A stretch of DNA of 64,000 nt, from assembly GCA_038141705.1 (NCBI GenBank), contig JAYQIQ010000001.1:310001-374000 (forward strand), read 5' to 3'. This stretch comes from Eutrophomonas brisbanensis (GTDB taxonomy: Bacteria > Pseudomonadota > Gammaproteobacteria > Burkholderiales > Eutrophovitaceae). The translations under genes and the position numbers were made by a program. Below the pieces are notes generated by a model. The model was not told where the DNA came from, ran no database searches, and worked only from the letters and a program-made list of their open reading frames with translations. Numbering within the stretch: position 1 is the first letter of the stretch; each line of letters opens with the position of its first letter. Shown here piece after piece: positions 1 to 9,130 of the stretch.

Positions 1-183
1 GCAGATGTTGAGTCCTGGAAACTTTGTGAGAGACGCTGCGAGCGTCAATCCAGCTGGGCCCGCTCCAACGATTAATACATCAACTTGCTCAATATCACCC
101 CATTTCGGAATGTGATGATTTTGATCAACGGATCCTTGGCTACGAGGATCCCCAGGATGATGTCCATTGAGGTGATATTGCAT
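1..183 (-). CDS. FAD-dependent aromatic-ring monooxygenase, N-terminus only
   Basis: Only the first 61 residues lie in the window; the gene runs off the left edge. The fragment has a short leader and then the Rossmann dinucleotide-binding motif VDVLIVGAGPAGLTLAA (GxGxxG) expected for FAD in flavoprotein hydroxylases. The start (MQYHLNGHHPGDP) resembles the 3-hydroxybenzoate 4-monooxygenase / phenol 2-monooxygenase family, cytosolic enzymes that hydroxylate aromatic rings with NAD(P)H and oxygen. It is divergent from a cupin gene at 288, a common neighbour of aromatic-degradation genes. The substrate cannot be inferred from this fragment. Confidence 0.7.
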   Translation of the reverse strand, partial: MQYHLNGHHPGDPRSQGSVDQNHHIPKWGDIEQVDVLIVGAGPAGLTLAASLTKFPGLNIC

Positions 184-287
184 GGCTAGATTTTAAAGTT
201 TTCGACTATTTCGCTAGCAACCAGAAGTTCAACGATATTAGTAGTAGGATTATGATGACTAAATAAGAAGTTATCACGTAGAAAGAC

Positions 288-770
288 ATGAGTAAAAACG
301 AACATAAAACTAATTGGAAGCATGATGGGGTTCAGGTGATTCCAGCCGACCAACTCGATGGCAACGTTCCATCGACTCCGGGGATGGACAGAAAAGCAGC
401 GATCAATTTCGCGCGCACTGGTGCGCAAAAACTTTGGGCTGGGACCGTGACGATACAAGCTGACGCAAAAACAGGAGCACATCACCACGGACACCTTGAA
501 AGCGTGATTTACGTCATCAAAGGAAAGGCGCGAATGCGATGGGGTGAAAAATTAGAATTTTGCGCTGAGGCTGGTCCAGGGGACTTCATCTACGTGCCAC
601 CCTTTGTTCCTCATCAAGAGATCAATGCTAGCCCCGATGAAGTGCTTGAATGTGTTCTCTGCCGGAGCGATGGAGACGCGATAGCAGTAAACTTAGATGT
701 AGAACCTGTAGAAAAACCGGAAAATGTTCTTTGGGTAGATCCGACGCACCCCGCAGAAACAAATCGCTGA
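288..770 (+). CDS. Cupin-domain protein
   Basis: A 160-residue cytosolic protein with a single cupin domain at about residues 50-130. The first metal-binding motif is readable as GAHHHGHLESVIYVIKGKA and the second as PGDFIYVPPFVPHQEIN, so both histidine clusters and the conserved Gly/Pro positions are intact. Small cupins of this type bind a metal and serve as isomerases, dioxygenases or sugar/aromatic-acid handling proteins; the exact activity is unknown. It is divergent from the FAD monooxygenase across a 104-base gap that could hold both promoters, suggesting but not proving a shared pathway. Confidence 0.8.
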   Translation: MSKNEHKTNWKHDGVQVIPADQLDGNVPSTPGMDRKAAINFARTGAQKLWAGTVTIQADAKTGAHHHGHLESVIYVIKGKARMRWGEKLEFCAEAGPGDFIYVPPFVPHQEINASPDEVLECVLCRSDGDAIAVNLDVEPVEKPENVLWVDPTHPAETNR

Positions 771-797
771 ACCAGCTGCCCTCAGCTCTCTTAGATA

Positions 798-887
798 TGG
801 CGGAAGCGGTGAGATTCGAACTCACGAAGGACTCGCGCCCTTGCCGGTTTTCAAGACCGGTGCATTCAACCGCTCTGCCACGCTTCC
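798..887 (-). tRNA. tRNA-Ser (TGA anticodon)
   Basis: The minus strand folds as a 90-nt class II tRNA. The acceptor arm GGAAGCG (887-881) pairs with CGCTTCC (808-802), the discriminator is G, and CCA is encoded (800-798). The anticodon loop reads CTTGAAA, giving UGA. A long variable arm and the TTCGAA of the T loop (as GTTCGAATC) are present, as expected for serine. Confidence 0.95.
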
Positions 888-1064
888 AATGAGGCAAGAT
901 TATCCACTATATTAGTGAGGATAACCAGCTGAATATCTGAATTTTTCCTGAGAGCGAGTATAGTATACTTACCCTGCGCGATTATAAGCCAGTTTCTCAC
1001 GAAGAACTTCTTTAATCGACGGTAATCAAAGTTTATTGTTAAAACTTTAAGGAGTGAATACAAA

Positions 1065-1751
1065 ATGCAACCAAATATCCCTGCGTCATCTCACGTTGGC
1101 GTCATTGGAGAACAACAGCTCAAGGTACTGCGTAACACTTACTTATTGCTTGCGCTCACCATGGTTCCTACGATCATTGGTGCTTTTGTTGGACTTGCTA
1201 CCAGCGGGATTGTTTTTAAACACCCGATAATGAGTTCATTAATCATGTTGGCTGGAATCATTGGCCTGCAATTTGCGATTTCAGCAAATCGCAACAGTGC
1301 ACTTGGTGCAGTGTTTTTACTCTTGATGACATTTATTCTTGGGTGGTGGCTTGGACCGATTTTGAATGTCGCACTATCGCTCAGAAATGGGCCTCAACTA
1401 ATAGGATTAGCCGCTGCAGGGACTGGAATCATTATGGTCGTAATGAGCACGATTGCCACGACCACCAAGAAAGATTTCAGCTTCATGGGCAAGTTTTTGT
1501 TCGTGGGAATGTTGGTTATTTTGATTGCGGCGATAGCTAATATGTTCCTGCAAATTCCTGCTTTGGCATTAACCATTTCAGCGTTAGCGATTGGCGTATT
1601 CTCGATGTTTCTTCTTTACGACGTCAGTCGAATCGTCAATGGCGGAGAAACGAACTACATCATGGCTGCGACCGGGGTGTATATCAGCCTCTACAATATT
1701 TTCGCGAGCCTCTTACATCTTTTGATAGCTCTCGTAGGGAACAGAGAATAA
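1065..1751 (+). CDS. Bax inhibitor-1 / YccA family membrane protein
   Basis: 228 residues, nearly all hydrophobic, with about seven membrane segments in the BI-1/TMBIM arrangement. The C-terminal region FMLLYDVSRIVNGGETNYI-like (about residues 185-205) carries the conserved aspartate-containing family signature. Bacterial members (YccA, YbhL) sit in the inner membrane; YccA modulates FtsH proteolysis and the wider family conducts calcium. Start ATG 1065 is preceded by a good ribosome-binding site (TAAGGAG). It is monocistronic, between tRNA-Ser and a bidirectional terminator. Confidence 0.85.
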   Translation: MQPNIPASSHVGVIGEQQLKVLRNTYLLLALTMVPTIIGAFVGLATSGIVFKHPIMSSLIMLAGIIGLQFAISANRNSALGAVFLLLMTFILGWWLGPILNVALSLRNGPQLIGLAAAGTGIIMVVMSTIATTTKKDFSFMGKFLFVGMLVILIAAIANMFLQIPALALTISALAIGVFSMFLLYDVSRIVNGGETNYIMAATGVYISLYNIFASLLHLLIALVGNRE

Positions 1752-1768
1752 CGTTTCTAAGCATTCGA

Positions 1769-1798
1769 AAAAGGCGTGGATCTCCACGCCTTTTTTAT
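1769..1798. terminator. Bidirectional rho-independent terminator
   Basis: A 7-bp GC-rich stem (GGCGTGG / CCACGCC, 1773-1790) with a 4-base loop is flanked by A-run on the left and T-run on the right. It can end both the BI-1 gene (+) and rlmD (-); the rlmD stop codon lies inside the T-run. Confidence 0.85.
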
Positions 1799-3103
1799 TT
1801 TACGAACAGTGCTATCGACTCAACATGTGACGTATTTGGGAACATATTGACTATCCCCGCTGACTTTAACGTGTAACCGTTGTCTCGCACCATGATTCCT
1901 GCATCTCTCGCCAGCGTCGCTGGATTACAGGACACATAGACAATCTTACTTACCGCACTATCACGCAGCGCCGTTACCACCGCCAGCGCACCATCTCTCG
2001 GAGGATCAATCAACATCTTGTTATAACCGGTCAATTCGGAAAACTCAGGACTTCCCTCAACGAATAAGTCCGCATACCGAAAATCACACAAATGCTGGAG
2101 TTTATTTTTAACTGCATTTTCTTTTGCCCGGTCGACCAACTGCTGACTACCCTCGAGACCAATCACAGAAACACCTGCTTTTGCTATTGCAAGCGAAAAA
2201 TTTCCCAGACCACAAAATAAATCAACGACGTTGTCACTCGGTTTTATATCGAGGAGCTTAATTGCTCTCCTAACTAAAATCTCATTAACGTCAGTATTAA
2301 CCTGAGTAAACTCGGATAATTTAAAACCATAAATTAAGCCGAGATCTTTAATTTGATAAGTGAGATCAGTATTCTCTGCCCCAGCAGTCAAACAGCGCAA
2401 CGAATCTGGCCCACTTCGCTGGCCATAAATGACAAAACCATACTCATTGCCAAAGTTTATTAATTTTTTCCTCGTCAGGAGCAGGCAAATCCTCTAGATG
2501 TCTAAAAGCCAGCACATCAACATTATCGCCACAAGCGACCTCTATTTGTGGAATCGACTCTCGGATCGACAAGCTCTCAACTAACGCTCGCATGTGTGGG
2601 ATTACATCTGAAACCTTAGGAGGTAAGACCTCACAAGATTTCATATCGACGACATAACTTTTCCCACGCTCTCTAAAACCCACAAGAGCTGCGCCTTTCT
2701 TCCGAACATAACGGCTGGATAATCTAGCTCTTTTTCTATAGCCCCATTGCGACCCGCGTATCGGCGACAACATACATTCCGGGACGACTCCTCCTATACG
2801 CCTGAAAGCATCCTCGAGCACTCGTTGCTTTATCGCGAGCTGAGTACTAACACTGGCATGCTGAAAACTACAACCTCCGCAAACACCATAGTTTTCGCAC
2901 TTTGGGGTCACTCGGTCCGACGACCGTTCTATGAACTTATCAATCGAGCCTAGCTCGTGGCTCTTTTTAATTTTTCGAATATTCGCTACAACTCGCTCAC
3001 CAGGCATTGCCTGATCAACAAAAATAACCTTACCATCCTGCCGACCAATACCTCGAGCTTCGTGGTCCGCGGACTCTATATCAAGCTCACATGAGCGCTG
3101 CAT
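1797..3103 (-). CDS. rlmD: 23S rRNA (uracil-1939-C5)-methyltransferase, frameshifted
   Basis: Two ORFs in different frames (2444-3103 and 1797-2400) together give one RlmD/RumA protein of about 434 residues, matching the family. The N-terminal part has a TRAM domain and the iron-sulfur cysteines (CENYGVCGGCSFQH). The C-terminal part has the SAM-binding segment DLFCGLGNFSLAIAKAG and the catalytic-cysteine motif VYVSCNPATLARD. The frame break is near 2455; reading the other frame between 2401 and 2455 restores the missing linker (residues such as GNEYGFVIYGQ), so one base appears lost. The start overlaps the end of the upstream exonuclease gene by one base, so they are probably cotranscribed. 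Confidence 0.85.
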
Positions 3104-3879
3104 TATCGAACCCAGGCGTTTAGAAAGACCTTCCAGTGCGAAGACTCCTGCGTGGCGAGATAGTCGTATAGCAAATTAGTTTCAAGCGAGTATTCCTCAG
3201 TATTGATTGCTCCTCGCATAAATTGGTATCGCAGATAAACTAAGTAGGTATTCGCAACGTCCGTCTCACAATAATTTCGAATATCCTGAATACCACCTTT
3301 GCAGAAGGTATCCCAAACCTTCGAACCAGACATTCCCACTTTCCCCGGAAATCCGAGAAGCTGTGCAATTTCATCTAGTGGCGCATTGGCACGCGGCTGA
3401 AAAGCTGCTAGCGCGTCCATGAGATCTAAATGTCTCGAGTGATATCGATTGATGTAGTTATTCCATTTGAAATCCCGGTCATCTTCGCCTTGATCCCAAT
3501 ATCTTGGAGCTGAAACCTGGTGTATAAGTCCACGATAATGCAGCACCGGAAGATCAAACCCGCCACCATTCCAAGAAATTATTTGTGGAGAATACTTCTG
3601 AATACCATCATAGAAACGCTGAATAATATCCTTCTCACTCGCGTCACATTCCCCTAAAGACCAAACTCGAACTCCATCCCCACTCCTAAGAACGCAGGAA
3701 ATCGCAACAACTCGATGCAAATGTAATGGAAGAAATTCCGATCCGGTTTTTTCTAATCTCTCACTGAACGCTTTCTCGGCTACTTCGATATCACTTAAAG
3801 AATCATCCAACTCTCGTAGCAAGCGGATACCATCAACATCGGGGATAGTCTCAATATCAAAAACTAGGACCGGCAACAT
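3103..3879 (-). CDS. PolB-type 3'-5' exonuclease
   Basis: 258 residues resembling the predicted 3'-5' exonuclease related to the PolB exonuclease domain (DNA_pol_B_exo2). The three DEDD-type motifs are visible: FDIETIPD near the N-terminus, IISWNGGGFDLPVL near residue 100, and NYCETDVANTY near residue 215. It probably degrades or proofreads DNA in the cytosol; its biological role in bacteria is not well defined. It lies in a minus-strand run between cysM and rlmD with almost no spacing, so it is probably part of the same transcript. Confidence 0.8.
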   Translation of the reverse strand: MLPVLVFDIETIPDVDGIRLLRELDDSLSDIEVAEKAFSERLEKTGSEFLPLHLHRVVAISCVLRSGDGVRVWSLGECDASEKDIIQRFYDGIQKYSPQIISWNGGGFDLPVLHYRGLIHQVSAPRYWDQGEDDRDFKWNNYINRYHSRHLDLMDALAAFQPRANAPLDEIAQLLGFPGKVGMSGSKVWDTFCKGGIQDIRNYCETDVANTYLVYLRYQFMRGAINTEEYSLETNLLYDYLATQESSHWKVFLNAWVR

Positions 3880-3888
3880 AAAAGGGGA

Positions 3889-4800
3889 CTACTCAGCAGG
3901 AAAGACACCAGTCGACAAGTATCTATCCCCTCGATCACAGACAATCGAGACTATCGTGGCATTCTCTGTTTTCTTCGAAATCTCTAGCGAAACCCACATC
4001 GCCCCTCCCGAGGATATCCCGGCAAATATCCCTTCTTCGCGCGCTAATTTGCGCGTCATCTCCTCAGCATCTAACTGCGCCACCTCAACGATCTGATCGA
4101 CTCGGCTCCTATCAAAAATCTTTGGCAGATACTCCTGTGGCCACTTCCTGATCCCTGGGATTTGAGAACCATCGGTAGGTTGACATCCGATTATTTGGAT
4201 ATTCGGGTTTTTCTCTTTCAGGTATTTGGACACCCCCATGATCGTTCCGGTCGTACCCATACTAGAGACAAAATGTGTAACCGTTCCATTTGTTTGCTCC
4301 CAGATTTCAGGGCCAGTCATATCAACGTGCGCCAATGGATTATCAGGATTTGCAAACTGATCTAAGATCACACCTTCTCCTCTTTCTTGCATCGCCTCCG
4401 CAATGTCTCTCGCTCCCTCCATACCACGAGGCTGCGGCGTCAGAACAAACTTCGCACCAAAAGCTGCCATAGTTTGGCGTCGCTCGATGGAGAGATTCTC
4501 GGGCATTACTAAAATCATCTTGTAACCCCTCATCGCAGCCACCATCGCTAGAGCGATGCCAGTATTACCGGAAGTTGCTTCGATCAACGTGTCTCCTGGT
4601 TTAATTCTTCCGGAAGTCTCCGCCCGAACAATCATGGATAAGGCAGGTCGATCCTTCACCGATCCCGCTGGATTATTACCCTCTAACTTTGCTAAAACCA
4701 CGTTGGAGGTTTTACCGCAGAGACGCTTGAGCCGAACCAGAGGAGTATTACCAACCAAATCATCCAGATATTTATAAGAGTGCACGATCTTCTTCACCAA
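3889..4800 (-). CDS. cysM: Cysteine synthase B
   Basis: 303 residues, the same length as E. coli CysM. A PLP-dependent beta-replacement enzyme that makes cysteine from O-acetylserine and sulfide or thiosulfate. The PLP lysine lies in NNPAGSVKDRPA (K49), the substrate loop reads EATSGNTGIALA, and the phosphate-binding glycine loop reads SSMGTTGTIMG. The start directly abuts the end of hldD, so the two are likely cotranscribed. This is one of the intact genes in the block. Confidence 0.92.
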   Translation of the reverse strand: MVKKIVHSYKYLDDLVGNTPLVRLKRLCGKTSNVVLAKLEGNNPAGSVKDRPALSMIVRAETSGRIKPGDTLIEATSGNTGIALAMVAAMRGYKMILVMPENLSIERRQTMAAFGAKFVLTPQPRGMEGARDIAEAMQERGEGVILDQFANPDNPLAHVDMTGPEIWEQTNGTVTHFVSSMGTTGTIMGVSKYLKEKNPNIQIIGCQPTDGSQIPGIRKWPQEYLPKIFDRSRVDQIVEVAQLDAEEMTRKLAREEGIFAGISSGGAMWVSLEISKKTENATIVSIVCDRGDRYLSTGVFPAE

Positions 4801-5790
4801 TTAATTATCAAGAAGAAATTTGACATAAGATTGAACACCTTCTTCGACAGACCTAAAAGACTTTCCATAGCCCGCCGCACGAAGAGCCGCAAGACTCGCT
4901 TCCGTAAAACTTTGATAACGCTCTTTTAGCCCCTCAGGAAAGGCCACGTAATCGATAAGGCCATCCTCAGAAAGTTTTTCAATATCTCTAACTTGACCAG
5001 GGGTTCCATTCTTCAACGACCCGATAGTAGCAACAGCCACTTCATTGAACGTCTGCGATCTGCCCGTTCCACAATTAAAGATCCCCGACTTATCGGGATT
5101 TTCGAAAAAGTAGAGATTCACATCAATCACATCGTCTACATAAATAAAATCTCGCCTTTGTTCTCCTGCAGCATAACCTCCACTGCCCTCGAACAGGGAC
5201 AGTTTTCCATTAGCTCGAAATTGATTAAAAAAGTGAAATGCAACCGACGCCATGCGCCCCTTGTGCGACTCATATGGGCCATATACGTTGAAATATCGCA
5301 GACCTACAATCTGATTTGAGGCGTTATCAAGCCTTTTTCTGACAATCTGATCGAACAAATATTTGGAATATCCATATACATTCAGTGGGTCCTCGTTAGC
5401 AAATCGCTCTTCAAATTGAGCACCTCCTCCATACACTGCAGCCGATGAGGCATAGATATACTGAATTTGTTCTCTTTGAGTAAAGTCCAATAAATCTAGA
5501 GAATACTGAAAATTATTTTCGAGCATGTAGTTTCCGTCTAACTCCATAGTGTCGGAGCATGCGCCTTGGTGAAAGACAGCTGAGATCTTCCCATCGAACT
5601 TTCCATTCTTTAGTTCAGCGCGAAACAGATCCTTATGCAGGTAGTCGTCGAAAGAGCACCCTATGAGATTCCTAAACTTAGACGAGGTGCCAATGTTGTC
5701 AACAACAAGAATATTTGTTATCCCCGCTTTATTAAGCCTCCTGACCAAATTAGATCCGATAAAACCGGCACCGCCAGTAACTACAATCAT
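4801..5790 (-). CDS. hldD: ADP-L-glycero-D-manno-heptose 6-epimerase
   Basis: 329 residues of the extended SDR family. The NAD(P) motif GGAGFIGSNLVRRL is at the N-terminus and the catalytic YxxxK is in NVYGYSKYLFDQ near residue 140. It epimerises ADP-D-glycero-heptose to ADP-L-glycero-heptose, the last step in the precursor for lipopolysaccharide inner core. Its ATG overlaps the stop of hldE by 4 bases (ATGA), placing the two heptose genes in one operon. Confidence 0.93.
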   Translation of the reverse strand: MIVVTGGAGFIGSNLVRRLNKAGITNILVVDNIGTSSKFRNLIGCSFDDYLHKDLFRAELKNGKFDGKISAVFHQGACSDTMELDGNYMLENNFQYSLDLLDFTQREQIQYIYASSAAVYGGGAQFEERFANEDPLNVYGYSKYLFDQIVRKRLDNASNQIVGLRYFNVYGPYESHKGRMASVAFHFFNQFRANGKLSLFEGSGGYAAGEQRRDFIYVDDVIDVNLYFFENPDKSGIFNCGTGRSQTFNEVAVATIGSLKNGTPGQVRDIEKLSEDGLIDYVAFPEGLKERYQSFTEASLAALRAAGYGKSFRSVEEGVQSYVKFLLDN

Positions 5791-6735
5791 TGCAGAACCC
5801 CATCAGAAAATAACTCGTCGAATGTAACAGTAGCAGTTCCCACCTTGCCCACTACTACCCCAGCCGCCTTATTCGCTAGGGAACTGGCCTCCTCTAACGG
5901 AACCCTCCCGCTACGAGCGCACCAAACACTGCAATTACAGTATCCCCAGCACCGCTAACATCAAAGACCTCCTTAGCAAGCGTGGAAAAATGCATCTTGC
6001 CTGAGTCACAGTAAAGAGTCATGCCTTCCTCACTTCTCGTAACCAGCAGTCCCTGCAAACCAAGGTCATTTCTTAACCCACTTGCTTTTGCATCAAGCTC
6101 ATCCTCGCTGTCCCACGAGCCAGTAACAGCCTCTAGTTCTTTTCTATTCGGTGTTAAAAAACTTGCATTCTTATATTTCGAAAAATTATTCCCCTTAGGA
6201 TCTACAAAAATCAGTTTTCCCGCATTGAGAGATACTTCGATTAACATTTCAATAACTCGTAGCACCCCTTACCATAATCGGAAAATATTACCGCATCATA
6301 TTTATTAACTTCATTTTTAAATGATTCTGCTAATACGAGTACCGACTCTTCAGACGGCTGTTTCTCAAAATCCAAGCGAATCAATTGCTGCTGCTGGGCA
6401 AGCACACGAGTTTTAATAGTTGTAGAGATCAAAGAGTCACGAACAAGGTTGTCTTTAATATTTTTTTCTTTAAGTACATGAACCAACTCTTCCGCAGCAG
6501 AATCCCTTCCAACTATAGACATTAGCGATGTATCGACTCCGAGCGATGCAATGTTAGCAGCCACATTACCAGCACCCCCAATTCTAGTCTCTTCTCTGGA
6601 CACGGCTACAACTGGAACTGGAGCTTCTGGAGAAATTCTATTGGCTAACCCAAACCAATATCTATCCAACATCAGATCCCCAACAACCAGCACTTTGGTT
6701 TCCTTGAGTCTTTTTTTAATGTCGTTATCGCTCAT
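5787..6735 (-). CDS. hldE: D-glycero-beta-D-manno-heptose-7-phosphate kinase (kinase-only HldE), two frameshifts
   Basis: A PfkB/ribokinase-fold sugar kinase. The N-terminal frame (6241-6735) carries VVGDLMLDRYWFG and RIGGAGNVAANIASLG. The next frame (5894-6265) carries the phosphate/anion-hole motif FDVSGAGDTVIAVFGALV. A third frame supplies the family tail (SLANKAAGVVVGKVGTATV). Frame breaks lie near 6250 and 5905. The reconstructed length, about 316 residues, is only the kinase half of E. coli HldE; the nucleotidyltransferase domain is absent here and must be encoded elsewhere. Together with hldD it makes LPS heptose precursor. Confidence 0.85.
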
Positions 6736-6758
6736 TCAATTACGCCAAATTCATTCGC

Positions 6759-7463
6759 CTACACATAAGAGAAAGAAATCTCTTTTTCAATTTCTTGTAT
6801 CACACTCATAGGTTTAGCAGATTCACTAATCGAGCGCCCAATAACTAGATAATTGGATCCGCTGATTATCGCACTCTTCGGGGTCATTATCCTCTTTTGA
6901 TCTGCAGGACTATCCTTCGGCAATCTGATTCCTGGCGTCACAGCCAAAAACTCTTGACTAGTGGTTTCTCTAATTAGCCCAACTTCATGCGCAGAACACA
7001 CAACTCCATCCGCCCCATTTTCATAAGCAAGCTTTCCCAGTCTTCTAACTTCGGTCGGGATATCACTAAGAAATCCTATTTCCACGAGTGAATCATGATC
7101 ATGCGATGTAAGAATCGTCACTGCAGTTAATAACGGCCTCCCGGTTGAGCTACCCACCCCAAGTCGAGCGGCACGAATCATGTCAGCCCCACCCAACGCA
7201 TGTACGTTGACCATCCAAACACCAAGGTCACATGCAGCCTCACAACTTTTACGAACCGTGTTTGGTATGTCATGAAACTTCAGATCTAGAAAAACTTTGA
7301 ATCCAATTTTTACAAGTTTTTGGACAAACGATGGGCCAAAACGCGTAAACATCTCCTTTCCTACTTTTAATTTACAACGTTCAGGATCTAATTGATCAAT
7401 CAATTCATAAGCTTTCGAAATATCAGCATAGTCGAGCGCCACGATGATTTTCGCATCAATCAT
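6759..7463 (-). CDS. pyrF: Orotidine 5'-phosphate decarboxylase
   Basis: 234 residues, the size of E. coli PyrF. The catalytic tetrad region reads FLDLKFHDIPNTV with D60, K62 and D65 in place. The phosphate-binding end reads VTPGIRLP and LVIGRSISES. It converts OMP to UMP in pyrimidine synthesis. Position directly after lapB is conserved in many gammaproteobacteria. Confidence 0.93.
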   Translation of the reverse strand: MIDAKIIVALDYADISKAYELIDQLDPERCKLKVGKEMFTRFGPSFVQKLVKIGFKVFLDLKFHDIPNTVRKSCEAACDLGVWMVNVHALGGADMIRAARLGVGSSTGRPLLTAVTILTSHDHDSLVEIGFLSDIPTEVRRLGKLAYENGADGVVCSAHEVGLIRETTSQEFLAVTPGIRLPKDSPADQKRIMTPKSAIISGSNYLVIGRSISESAKPMSVIQEIEKEISFSYV

Positions 7464-7475
7464 TTTTTCTCTCTT

Positions 7476-8644
7476 TCAAGCGGCAGCCTGCAAGGTGAAT
7501 GTTTCCCATTGACTGCAAGCGGGACACTGCCAGTAATGCCCCTTCGCCTTGTATCCGCATTCTCCACACCGATGCATCATGCTCTCGGAATAGGCTACTA
7601 AGGATTGCTTTATCAACTGCAAATCTTGCCAAAGAGATTCGGTAAACTCACTAGAGATCTCGATATTATCAATTAAAAATCTCGCCCAAACTAATTCTTT
7701 CGATTTTTTTAACTCAGAACGAACAACATCATAAACGCGTATCAGCTCCGTCTTTTATTTCTGAAATATTTAGCGCAAGCTCTACCAACATAGGATTGGG
7801 GCTTTTCTGCAAATACTTCTCAACTAACTCCAAACACTCCTCGGATTTACCTAAAGTCGAGTAGCCATCGACCAATCTCTCTAATATAAGGACGTTATAC
7901 TGAGGGTCTTTCACCTCAATGGTCTGCCAAATGTCTATCGCATCCTGAATATTTTGGGTCTGTACAGCAACATTCCCAAGACTTAGAATTGCACGCACTG
8001 AATTATGATGATGCTTTAAAGCCTCATCGTAATGTTGCTTGGCTTTAGAATAATTACCATTCTGAATAATCAATATCTCCCATCTCACAGTAGTAATGAG
8101 ATATGTTTTTTGCCCGACTGACGCCAGTGAAATCGCTTCGCTCGCGAGCACAAATTATCGCCCTCTCCCAATCTTTCTCGTGGACGTATAGAGATTCCAG
8201 GACTTCCAGCGCCTTGCCTTTATGCTTACCAGAGGTGACCCCTTTGAGTGATTGTTCAGCTCGATCAAAAAAACCTGCTTTGTAGTAATCGACGCCAATC
8301 TCACACGTTGCCCTCATTCGTTGCTCTGAACTTAGGTCCAGCCTATCTAACAGGCCTTTGTGTATCGCTATTGCCCGCTGCAATTCCCCTTTTTGGCGAA
8401 AGAAAAAAGCGACCATAAATTGCAATTCAACCGAGTCTTGATCCTCTTTGGCTAGCGCAATAAACGAATCTATGGCTTTATCCCTCTCCTCGTTCAGCAA
8501 GAAGGTTATACTTTTGAAATAAGAGTCAGGAACGCCCCCAGTTTCCTGGAGTAGTTGTTTTAGATCCAATCGGGCGGCGAACCAACCTAAAAAAAAGAAA
8601 ACGGGGATAAAAACTAGCCACCAATCCTCATACTCCACGGGCAA
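7476..8644 (-). CDS. lapB: Lipopolysaccharide assembly protein B (LapB/YciM), two frameshifts
   Basis: Reconstructed from three frames to about 389 residues. It starts with a membrane anchor (WWLVFIPVFFFLGWFAA), continues with a series of TPR repeats, and ends in a rubredoxin-type metal site with HRCGECGYKAKGHYWQCPAC, read in the 7476-7740 frame. LapB is an inner-membrane protein that regulates LpxC turnover with FtsH and coordinates LPS assembly. Frame breaks are near 8075 and 7740. The apparent start is TTG at 8644. The usual neighbour lapA is not present between ihfB and lapB. Confidence 0.85.
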
Positions 8645-8774
8645 TCTCCATCATGTGCAATCTAGTTAAATTCGATCGCGACTAACCACAGCGGGACGAA
8701 CTACCCAACACCCCTCAACCTCGCAATTCAGTCACAAGCGTTCACATGAACCCTCGCTCTTCGATGATCAGCGG

Positions 8775-9091
8775 TTATCCAAGAGAGTTACCGGCTTGCA
8801 CCACACCCTCGTGCAAAGAATTCACCCGAGCCCTGAGTTCTTTTCCCGCTCTGAAGTGAGGAACATACTTCTCCGGGACATCTACCCTTTGGCCGGTTTT
8901 TGGATTTCTTCCTAAACGAGGGGGTCGGTGGTTCAGCGAAAAACTACCGAACCCCTTATTTCGACCCTGGACCCATTCGACAAAGATTGACTAATACTGT
9001 CAAGAATAGCCGCGACTGACTCTTGGCAATAAAGGCTAACGAATTTATTAAACTTTTCGTTCAACCTCGCTATCAACTCAGATTTTGTCAT
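8775..9091 (-). CDS. ihfB: Integration host factor subunit beta, frameshifted
   Basis: About 105 residues of the HU/IHF family. It begins MTKSELIARLNEKF and contains the DNA-minor-groove arm SLNHRPPRLGRNPKTG and the C-terminal KYVPHFRAGKELR. The reading frame breaks near 8950, where one T in the RGFGSF region appears lost; both flanking frames are otherwise perfect, so the gene is probably intact in the organism. IHF beta bends DNA with IhfA in recombination, replication and transcription. Its position between rpsA and lapB is the conserved gammaproteobacterial order. Confidence 0.88.
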
Positions 9092-9130
9092 AAGAATTTC
9101 CAGAAGGTATCTTTCAATAATACACCTGTA

